A stretch of DNA of 64,000 nt from assembly GCA_009760885.1 (NCBI GenBank), contig CM019697.1, forward strand, positions 30,682,710 to 30,746,709, read 5' to 3'. This stretch comes from Achatina immaculata. Taxonomy: Eukaryota; Mollusca; Gastropoda; Stylommatophora; Achatinidae. Shown here piece by piece: positions 48,601 to 60,600 of this stretch (the stretch's first letter is position 1; the number at the start of each line of letters is the position of its first letter). A model generated the notes under the pieces. It saw nothing but the letters and a program-made list of their open reading frames with translations, was not told the DNA's origin and searched no databases. Made by a program: the position numbers and the translations under genes.

Positions 48601-51600
48601 AACCACATCCATCATGAGGATGGAGATTGAAGCAACCACTTGAGCCATAAACTGGCTAACAAACCAGCAAGCATCACAAGCCATAATACTATCAGACTCA
48701 CAGTGCATGCTAAAAATTTTTTAAAATCAAGTGGTAAACTAAAAGAGTCACAAATCTCCTTCCTAATATGGATTTATTGCCCAGGACATGCCGGTATCAA
48801 AGGCAATGAAATGGCAGATCAGCTGGCAAACAAAGCAACAACCCTGGGCAACCTAAACATGGACAAAGCAGACATTATAACAGCCACCCTAACAAAATTA
48901 CAGAGAGACTGACAACAAATTTGGAATACAGAACCTATCACCAAAGACTATGCAAAAGGGAAGTAAGGAAGGGCAGTGGCAGACATTCAGAACTTTGCAC
49001 ACAAAAGATCGAGCTGTATTCAGTCAATGTGCCGTTGGCGCTGTCACCCAACGTACACTACGAACAACACTGAGATTAAAGGCTGAGCACATGGGAGTGT
49101 CCTGAGCGCAAGGAGACCCATCTGTAGGCCAGAAGTGGAGCATGGCCATTCTTACAATATAACCAGAAACAGGACTTGTGCACAGCAAAGTGAAAGAGCG
49201 GCATGGGAAGTTTTAACTTTGAAAGTTTATAGAACAAACTGAGTAAATGCAGGATTGGTAGGGTCAAAAGTTCTAATTCTGTACATTTTTAGGGCAAGTT
49301 CTATATTTATGCTTGTAGATTTTTATCAATTTACCCAGTTTTTGAAAGCGTTTAGAACATTGAGATGTAAAATTGATGAAACTTTGCTTCACAAAGTTTA
49401 AAATGCTGAAACATTAATCTGTTCATGATATTGGAAGGTGCGTAGTGTTTTCATATATGTGATAGAGAGCTTTCTGTCTATTTGTTTGTGATAGCAGTTA
49501 ACGTTGTGTAGATTGCTACAAATATTTGTGCATATTGCTTGCTTATTCTTGCTTTTCTCAATACTTGTTTTGTTACATTTGAGTTTGTGGTCCTTGATAT
49601 ACATGATAGAATATATTCTTCTCTGACTTTGCAGCAGTGAAAGATGAGTATCTAGCCAACCATTGTATACTTGATAGTGAGCGGTTACTGGCAACACTTA
49701 ATGACAATTCTGTGTCTAATGACCATGATCCATGGATGAATGATGATCTAGACATTGAGGTAGATGCAGTTATGATGCCATCTGCTCCCAGTACTGGACC
49801 AGTAAAGGAACAGCCAGATGTTATGGTGAGAGATAAGGTGTTGTATTGTTTGTGTTCTCTCATCAAGAGTAATATTATACATCTCAACAAAGTCTTCATC
49901 TTATGAACTCGTGTATTATTTTTCATCCAGACAGTAAATCCTGATATTCCTGGAACAAAGATTAGATCATGCAGTAACTCTTAGGTTGTGTGTTACTGAT
50001 CAAAGAGCCTGTTATTTCAAAAGATGTAACATTTTCCAGATTAGTTTTGTCAAAGCTGTATAATCTATGCAGATTACTTTATTTCACCACAGTTGATGGA
50101 TGATAAAAACATTTATTTATAGTTAAACTGAAAACTGTAATGGGCCTAGCTCTCTTGATAGTCCTGGGAAGCTGCCTCATTACACTCAGGGCGTGCCCAT
50201 ACGTGGTGTGATCAAAAAGTATCTGAACTGAGGCCATAAGTTCAGAACCAACTGACACAACCAGAAGGGAATAGGCAAAAGTTGACCTTGGCATATAACG
50301 CACATGTGGCATAAGTCATGTCCCCCCAGCTTTGTTCTTACGTATCTGAATCTGTTTGTCACAGTTGTCATATCGGAAAAACTGGATCAGTGAAACAGAC
50401 CCATGTTTTGGCTGCTTGTGACCTACTTGAATGCGTAAAAAATGACAAAAATGTTTTAAAAACAGTCTTAACTGGTGATGAGTCAGGTTTATTGGAATGA
50501 CCTCAGAGCTAAGGTAGCAGAAGACCCCAAAATCCCCGGACCAAAAAAGCACGAACAGAGAAGCAGCAATTTCAAGACAGTAATGACTGTTTTTTAATTA
50601 CAATGGAATTGTGCATCATGAATACACTTTCTCAGGTTAGACAATCAACAAGGAATGCTACAGTGAAGTTTTATGGTATTTGAGGAATGCAGCTCATCAC
50701 AAAAGACCAACATTCTGTGAGAGTTGCGACTGGCAACTCCATCATGACAACGCACCTGGCCATGCATTGCAATTTGTGCAGCAGTTTCTTGTTAAGCACC
50801 ACATTTCACAAGTCCAGCAGCCACCATATATGCCTCATATCGCCCCCTGTGACATGAAATTTTCCAGAAATAAAATAACACTTGAAAGGAAAAAAGATTT
50901 CTGGATGTCAAGGAAATACAACAGATTGCGATGAGGCAGCTGTTCCCAATATCAGAAGATTACTTCAAAAAGATGCTTTGAGCAGTGGAAAGATCATGGG
51001 GCTAAGTGTGTTGCTTCAGAATGGGACTATTTTAAAGGTGATTAAATTACAGATTGGTAACTCTTGTGGTTCTTTTTTTTATATAAATCCATCTGGATAC
51101 TTTTTTATCATACCTCGTACATGTGCAGCATTTGACATCAAGATGTCTCTTCAGTGTTTTTAGAGAAATGATTCCAATATTGTGCTGGTTGTGTATTGCA
51201 CATGATCTAGCATTTAGTTGGGATTTGCATCCATTGCTCTTAGCCACATGTAATGACTTTATTTATAGTTGATATGACTGATTATGGCAAAATAGATATT
51301 CGTAGAGTGAGCCATGGGAAAAGGTGCTCTTCAGAACGTTGCTCTGCAGCTTGTACTAATAGTTAACATTCATGTGTTTTGCAGTTATTATTATATTGAC
51401 AAATGTGTTAGTTGTCACAATCTTTCTTCAGTTTTCTAAGTTTTTATGCCATTATTTCACTCCTCAGCATATTTGTGGCATTTAATTTTTGTTGCATATG
51501 CCTATACCATGCACGAGTTCAAATGCACAGACATGATGTGTAGATCTTGATGTCTTCCTCAGACACAGAAAGGAGCTCTCACATCACCAAAGCACTTTGC

Positions 51601-54600
51601 ACAGAAAGCACAACCTTCCGATGCAGGGAAAGACAAGAAGTCTGATTTCAAGCAGCTTTCTACAGAAACCTCATTAGACTGGCTTGATTCTGGGGTAGAT
51701 CCTGGCACTGGGAAGTCCATCTCTTCCCTCGATGAGAGAAAGATGTCAGTAACCATCAGAGATGGAGGGCGACAGATGGCAAAGACAGCCGGTAAAAATT
51801 TTGACAAAGAGGACAAGAATGAGACCAAAGTACACACGCTTGACAGCCAACCAGAGCAAGATGGAAAAGGAGAAATTGCTTCAGAGGGAGTTAAAAGTGA
51901 TGAGGGTTTCTCTGAGGCTTCAGAAGAGTTGGCAGTTAAAGGACAACAGTTTTCTCCTTTGAAGTTAAAATGTGACAACCTTTCAGACAGGAATAACCAA
52001 GGTAAACCAATATTATTTTTTAAAAAAGGGTTATATTTTAACTGAACACTAGAACTCCATGTCCTAGGGCTATTATGTATGTAAAAAGTTTTTTGCATGC
52101 TTATTGTAAATTTATTGTTCTAAAATATATGTTCCATGGCTTTTGCATGCCATAGGGGTGTGAAGTGTTAGTGCCTTCATATTTCCAGGCCGCTGCGGAT
52201 TTTGAGGTAGGAATGCCAGCACCTTTCCCCGCTGCCTTTGTTTTCCAAGGAAAACCCCCAGGGACCCTTTTTTCTTTTTGAGGCAGGTTTACGCCGGTGC
52301 TAGTCGGGCTGAAAAAAATCTGGGCAAGTGCAAAATCAAGCTGGAGACCTTCTGATCAGCACTAACCTCTACAGCACTGTATTGTTACATGACTCATTTT
52401 TGTATTTATTTTACTGCTCTGTGGCCACCTTCTAAGTCATCTTCTGTTACCACTTCATTTTTTTTTCAACTACCTTCTCATTCTTTTCCTTAATTTACTT
52501 ATCTTTATTTACTTTTTCATTATTTTAATCTTATTTGTTTTCACTCTCACTTCTTTCATCAAATTTTTGTGATTTTTTTTTTTCCTTCTAATATCTTCTC
52601 TTTTTTTTTTTTTTGGTACTCCTCATCTTCTTCTATCAGTAAGAGCAGCTCTTGATGTGTTATCATCTCTGTTATCACCTTCTTGATGTTCAGTATTTTC
52701 TTACTCCCTCTCTCTTTTCTTCAGTCAGTCCTCCTCTCCAAAATGAGTTGTTTTTTTTTTTTATTCCTGTTCCTTCTTCTTGTCCACCTTTCATTTTTTG
52801 TGTTACATCTCACTGTCCTTTCTTTTTTTATTTATAGTTATAAATAATCTTTGTAATAATGTCCTCATGTCCACCTTGTTACAGTGGTATTTAAAAAAAA
52901 ATCTGTTAGGAGATGTAGAGCAGTTTAATTATGTGCTATTCTTTTAGGAGATGTAGAGCAGTTTAGTTCTGTGCTATTCTTTTAGGAGGTGTAGAGCAGT
53001 TTAGTCCTGTGCTATTCTGTTAAGAGATGCACAGCAGTTTAGTTCTGTGCTGTTAGGAGGTGCACACTAGTTTAGTTGTGTACTGTTCTGTTGGGAGGTG
53101 TACAGTTGTTCAGTTCTGTGCTATACTATTAGGAGAAGTTTAGAATTTAATTTTGTACAGCAGTCTAGTTCTACGTTAACCAGATGATATATTTACTTCT
53201 GTGTTGCAATAATGAATCTGTCATCTTCAGAACCTTCATTGAGCCACTGTTCTCAGCTGACTGACACAGTTCGAAAAGTAACAGGTCGTGTTGCAGAACG
53301 GACTGTTGCAGCTCTGACAGACTTTGCTGAGACAGGAGACATAAGACATCTCCTTTTGGTGCAGCGCCATCTCATAGCTGTAAGCAACAAGAATGGAGAT
53401 TTGTAAGTTATAAATCATCATAGATTTTCTTCATTCATAGACTTTAATATATTTTGCTTCTGTCTTTAAATAATCTTCTTAATTATTACTGTTTGTTATT
53501 TGATTTTTGTTCTGTATATTTACTCCTTCATTCATCCTCTTCTGTAACTGCCTTTTTTTGTTTTTGGTTTTTGCTGTCTTCTTGATATTCATCTTCAAAT
53601 TCTTGTGTTTACTCTGATTATCATCCTTCAGTTTTTCAACACAGATCTGATTTAGAGACATTAGAGACTTGAAGTGAGTGGATGATATCATGCCATGCCT
53701 ATTTTTAGATGGCACATGATATTGAGAGTGATGAAGATGAAAATGATGTTTCTTGCTTGTCTCAAATTCTAGATACTTTTCATGCACATTTAGTTTTCTC
53801 CTTTCAGTTGTTTAGTTTTCTCCTTTCGGTTGTTTAGTTTTCTCATTTCAGTTGTTTAGTTTTCTCCTTTCAGTTGTCTTTTAAAGAGGTTATGATCATT
53901 CATTTGTATCATTTTCTCAGCTCTCTGTGTTTTTTATATATAGACAGCCCTCTATGTTTGTGGGTTCATGAAAGTCACTTTGCAATTCACAGAATTTTTT
54001 TTTTAAAGATTTATTTCTCTTGTGTCCACCCATCTTCCGTTTAGGTGTCCATCATCACTCTCTGTGTAATTGCTTCAAGGTTCAAAAATCAGGCTCTAGC
54101 CTCGTTGTATTCAGTACAGCCCTGTATATTCTCTGCCCCATGCTGCAGCATCCACCCAAGAGTTTGTTTGCTAGTAGTTCCTGTCGAGTATTGATTGTTT
54201 ACGGTGCATTTTTTGACACAGCTTGGATTCCTGCCAGCATCTTTAGTTTGTCCCAGCTTCAGCAATCTCCTTATAACCACATTGACCTTCAGTTACAGCT
54301 CTTCATTTTTCTGCTGTCTGTCCAATACAGCTTTAGGAATGCCACTCTTGTCCATTCTTTAGCTTTTTGTTGTACCCTGTCCAGCAAGTCTGTCTGCCAT
54401 TTAATTTAGGTGTTCTTCCACATGACCTGTACAGTAAACCCACGTTAGACTCATCACATCTGAATGGTGTAACAGAATAACCCATTCTTTTCAAAGCAGT
54501 TTCTTCTCAGTTTTAGAAAGTATATACACTGCAAATACATGGTGATTCACAGTGTGTAATTGCTTGAGTTCTGTAACATCATTTGCAAGGGATGAAAAGG

Positions 54601-57600
54601 ATCACGCAGTGTCTTTTATGGTGGCAGGTGTGGGACATGGCATAATATGCATTCTGAGGTGAACTGTGAAATCATTACATTAAAATGAATGATTGTACTT
54701 TTAAATCAAGATTGCTTTGTTGAAATTGTGTGTTTTTCCAGTTTGTAATGTACTTCTTTTGTCTAGAAACTTTCTTTTAAGGTTGTGATGATCAGCTAAA
54801 GTGTTCTGAGTTCAAGGACTTAAATGAGAGGTCAAGATATAATATTAAAAGCATAGAGAGGGGATCCAATAAGAATGATGTCCAATCGGGTTAAGATTGA
54901 GTTTGCAAAGTTTAAAATAAGTTTGACTTGGATGAGTTTATTAAAACCAACAATCGATGAAAACCAAACTGCTTATAGTCAGCTCTGTCTGTGCAGTGAA
55001 CTGAATAACTGTTTTGGCTGGATATGTCATCAAGGTGCCTAATGACCACACTTCTAAACATTCAGAAAATTAACCCTGAGAAATAGTATCTATAATTTTT
55101 TTTTCTTCCATTAAAACTCCTGGCTACCAGTTAAATTTTAACTTTCTTTCACCTTTGTTACTGGAGAATTGTTACTGAAATGTTTTTCTTGGTTTAAAAT
55201 GCATTGTTATAGTTGTTAATGCAGCTTGCAAATGACCTTATTTTTTTATCTGTAGACCACTTCATTTGGCTGTGATCAACTCCCAGCCTGTGGCTCTGAA
55301 GTTGCTGTTGGATGTCATGCACACTTTGCCAGAAGCAGAGCAGCTTGTGAACTCAGTGAACTACCTTAGACAGGTATAACCTTGAGTTTTATTTGTTTTG
55401 TTTTGTTTTTCATAGATGATGTTTTTAGTGGTCTGTGTGGCAGCTGAGTGTTCTTATAATTTATCCCTGTAAACTAACATTCATTGTTTTTCCTGCATGC
55501 AGACAGCCCTTCACTTGGCCACAGTCATGAAGCAAAATCAGATGGTGGAAATGCTGCTACATGCAGGGGCAGATTCAACTATAGCTGATCGTAATGGCAA
55601 CACTGCGGCCCATTTGGCAGTTATCAATAACTCAAGTGCCTGCCTTAAGACGCTGGTCAAGTATCTAAGACCTGGTCAGAATCAGACCAACCCATTTCCT
55701 GAACTGAACTATCTGAACTATGATGGTGAGACTGCTAGATTTGTCATGTTGAGATTTCTCGTCAGTTACATTTGACAGATAATTAAACTGTGCACAACTC
55801 CACATACGTAATCTCAGATATTAACACACACATGTAAATATAAGAGGAGCATTAAATAACGGCTGAGCAAATGAAAATTTTAACTCTTTCCATGCCTTTG
55901 GTCATTATAATGACGCTTTCGGTTTCCCGTTGCGTACTAATGGTCATTATAATGATCATTGTTTGTTTCAGTAAAACAACCGGTGTAACATTTAGATTGT
56001 ACATATTTCGTCCGTGATTCCGGTGACACTTTTCGAAATGACGAAAGAGTGCCTAGTTACGAGCGATGCCGAGCGAGAAAAAGGACGAGAAGCATGGAAA
56101 TTTTTCAATTTTTGACGATGTAGATAGGGGTATGGACATAGCCTATGGCCACCCCGCTGCTCTTGAATGTTTTCTAAGTAGATCTAAACATATTTAGATG
56201 ACTGGAAAAGTAGTTAGGAGTAGTTAGTAGGTTAGTTGAGACATTCATTCAGCGAGAATGCAAAACAGAATCACAATACGAGATTGACAAGTAGATCTAC
56301 ACATCTCAGATGGTAAGTAGTGCAGATCTAGACCTCAGCGATGGTGAGCTGGCCACAGTCATTGTCTAAAAACATCACATTACTTCTTTTTTCCTAAAAA
56401 ACTCTGCATTTATGAAATTTTCATTCATTTAGCTATACTTTGAAACATATTAAGTATACAGAAGTACATGGAAATACTGTTTTCCATTCCATTTTACAAC
56501 TAGACCCCCTTACAGACCAAGACCCGCATTTTTAGTCTGGTACGCAACCATACATCCGCTTTTCTTCCTCCAGCACGGAAAGAGTTACATCCATTATTTC
56601 AGACTAGCAGCATTGCTTCAGCAGAATAGTTGCTTATCCTAACATTATCACTAGATCCCATTCCGATAGGTACAAGTTTGGCTAAATGACTGACTTTCTG
56701 GGAACGAGATGGTCATTTAAGTCTGTTAAGTCCAACTTCTTCGTATGCACATTGGTGATGATGTGTGGTACCCTGATTTTTGCAACGTGCCTTTTGTTTG
56801 GGTACCTCCGACTTCAGTACCTTTCCTTGCTATGGCAGACTGTGGTCTTGCTTGGACTGCCATGAAGACAGTGGTGTAGGCTGGCCTGGCCAAAACTTTG
56901 TTTTCTAGCATCTGGTGGCTGTACTTAAGCCGCTTCTCCACGTCATATCCAGCATGCAATGCTGGCTGGCCAGACGGCTTTGAGACAGTTCCACAGAGAG
57001 ACTCTGACTTTGGGATGTGGAATCTGATGAGTACCTGAACAATATCCATTCCGTGCTGGCTCTGTTTTGTTTACATCATTATGATAGCCATTGTTGTAAA
57101 GACCCATAGGCTTGTCACACCCTGGATTCATTGGTTTCACACCAGATTTTCCTCATCCCTGTCAGCAATCTCCATGTCCCCATCCGTCCACCAACCTGAC
57201 ATTACATTTTACAAAAATAACAATTACTGTTAGTGTTGATTGATACATGTTTCTGGGCTACGGAAGTAGATCAGAGTTTTTAAGCAAATAGATCTATGTT
57301 CCCTGTCTCACAAAAACTGTGTTAAGATAAGTGTGTTCTTAACACAGTTGTTCCCAGCGGGATAATTCTGCTAGTGAAATAATCAAAACTTGTGACATCA
57401 GCAACATTCATCATCTTTGTTTCTGTTAGAAACTTAAGTCATTTTCTTGAAGTCACCTCACAGAAATGTTATACAGAGGGAACTGAAGTTAAGATTGTTA
57501 GAAAGATTATTTTTAGCTTTGCATATCCAACAAATTAAGATCTTTTGTTGCAGGAAAACTAACAGAAGAACTGTTATAGAATGCTGTTTTGTTATGTTTT

Positions 57601-60600
57601 TTTTTGTATTAAAAAAAAAATCTTATTCATTGTTTTTAAAATCTGTATTTTCTGTTTCATTTTTTAGGCTACTCACCTGTACACTTAGCTGCCCTGGCAG
57701 GCAGTGTAGATATGTTGCGTATTCTGGTGTTTGGTCAGGCAGATGTTGATTTGCCAGATGGGAAAAGTGGGAAGACAGCCTTGCATCATGCAGTTGACAG
57801 CGATGACCTGCTGGTTGCTGGTTATTTGCTTATGGAGGTTAAAAAAAATTATCAAAATCAAATCTAATAATTTTAATTCAAGTTTTGATTGTAAATATCA
57901 GCACTTTCCTTTTTTTGTGATTTTTTCCATTAATTTTTTATAGATTTATTGGTGTTTTGTTTTTTTTAAAATCCTTTTCAGTGGTCTTAATGGAGTGGTT
58001 TTCTTTCATATCATAGCAGCACAAGCAGTTCAGTTATTGCTTGAACTATTTCAGCATTCAGGTTTTTAGTTATTCTAAACCTGAAGTGCTGTTATCAAGT
58101 TCACAGTTTTCTCCAGGTTTTCATATTTTCATAGCAGCCTCTTAGCTCTTGTTTCATGTCCAACTTCCCCTTCTTTCCCATGCCCTCTCTTGTGATGGAG
58201 ATCAGTATGAGTGGGGCAATTTGGAGTATGTGATCTGCAGCATCTATGTACCATTTTATACATGAACACCCTAGCTTTCCTTAGCTCTTTCGTCTTTGCT
58301 TACTTCATTCATTCATTTGCGTGTCCCTTGCGGAACTTTGCCTCTCTAACAGCTCTCCTGTAGGCCTCTCGGTTGTAAGCAAGATGGCCTGCTGTTGATG
58401 CATCCATTTGCAGATCATCAACGATATCTTGCAGCCATCTTCGCCTTGGTCTTCCTCTCTTTCTTTTTCCCATTATGCACACTTCCAAGACAGTTTTCTC
58501 TAGATTATCATGACGTTTAATGTGTCCAAAATATTTAAGTTTTCCCTCTTTAATCCTCTTTACTAGCCAGCCTTCTTCATTGTTAAGTTCTTGTAGTATA
58601 GATATATTTGTTATTTTTTGTGTCCATGGTATTTGAAGAACTCTTCTGTAGCATTTATGTTCAAAGGCATTTATGTATTTCTCAGCTGTTTTGTTAAGTG
58701 TCCAGGTCTCACAGGCATATGTTGCGATGGGAAAGATGCATGTCCTTAAAAATCTTTGGTTACTACAGAAATGAAAACCTGTGAATGAATCTCAGCAAAA
58801 ACTTTGCACATGTGACCTGTTTTACTGAGAAAAGACTAGTCAACATTCAACCCACACATTTAGCCCTATGAAGAACTTATTGTTGATTGGAACATTGGGA
58901 GATAATTAGTCAGTGTTTTCATTGTGACATTTGCTCAGCAGTGCCAGATTTTTCAGATAAGTACCATTCATCTGGAAAATAAAGATGTCATTTTAAAAAA
59001 AAATGGTGCACTGCTTTCATGTGTATGTTTACTCAAGTCCTTTCTTTGAATAAATTGGTTCATGTAACAGAACTTTTGTGGTATGTCTGCAAATATTTAT
59101 CTTTCAAAGTGTTTGAATTGCAGATATGAACATTTTATTTAGGATAGTCAGAGGATTTAGAAACTACATTGTCCAGGTCACATTACCGAAACTCTGACTT
59201 TCTGTATAAATATATAGTGCAGTTCTGCTTGAATTTCTGACTCTTTCAGAATTGCTTTTTTTCTTTCTTTTTTCCTTCTGATATTCAGGCAGGCACAGAT
59301 GTTAATTCCAGATGTTTTGATGGCAACACTGCTCTTCATATTGCATGTGCGCGCCAGCTCATTGGCATGGTTGCTCTGCTGATGACAGCTGGGGCTGATG
59401 TGGAGTGTGAGAATGAGGAAATCCCTGACCCTGAAGTGGGCGGAGATGAGGGACAAATAAACAGACGAGGCTTGAAACCAGTTGACTACGCTGACGATAA
59501 TGAGCAGGTACATAAGTGACCAACAGTGTTCTTTAGCAGTAACATAGATTTACATACAGTGGGGCTCACTATTATTGTGTGTGTGGGGTGGGAGGAGCTG
59601 AGCAAGCTGGCTGGAAACTGAAAATAACTGACAACCACAACAAAATCTTTTCTTTACTTTAGATGAAATCCAGATCCCATGTTTATTCTATCATTTATTA
59701 AGTTGGCGGGGGGGGTGAAGATGCTTGTCCGACGAGGCAGTCACCGACCCACAGCTGAAACGCCAGCATCAGAGTTAACAAACCGTAGCTGACCAAGACC
59801 CTGTCCTGCTTCTCCATGGTACCCCCAGTAATAGGCTTGGCCTGGCTGATGGGGCAGGGATCGTCATAGTCCACATGGTGGTGGAGTCTGCTAAAGAAGC
59901 ATTGGACACCACATGCTTTCTAGCTGTACTCCAGAACTGAAAAAATAGCTGCCATAACCTGCTCCCATGCCGATACAATGCTGTGCCTCAACACCTCTAC
60001 AGCATCGGCTCCAAAGAACAACAACTTGCAGTTACAGGGAGTTTGTACAAGTATAAGTATTAAGTTGGCAGCAGAGCTAGCAAATGGCACTGAATTTCAC
60101 TGACTTGACTGCTCAGTGCATCAGGCTGGAAAATGCCGAAAGAGTAAAACACACTGATTTTAACAGATATAATTGTAACAGCTAAAATGGGATAGTGAAA
60201 ACCAATCTACTGTATTGTGTATTTAGCACAGCAAATTGTATAGAGTGAAAAGTGCTATTTTAGCAAATGTAGTGAAAAAATGTCAGCCAGACAGATCATC
60301 AGAATGTGGAACACATTAGAGTGCGAGTCATATTTGAAACAGTGAAACCTTGAAGTCAGAGAAGAAAGCTCACAGAAATATGACCTGGATAGTTACCATT
60401 ATATCTGTAAATAGCTTGATTTAGTGAAAAGTGTTATCTGTGTGAGCAAAGATGACTGTAAGTGTGATAGCATGTCTAACAGGACCAGTGAACCAGAACT
60501 GTCCAGGACCTTTGTGGTGTCTCTGTGTTGGTGCTTATACTAACAGGCTCAGCTAGGCTAATGAGCAACTCCAGAGAAGCTTTGCTCTTTGGGTCCATTC

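Noticed and set aside
54020..54409. 129-codon open frame in intron 13
   Set aside because: No motif recognised; composition like translated T-rich intron DNA.
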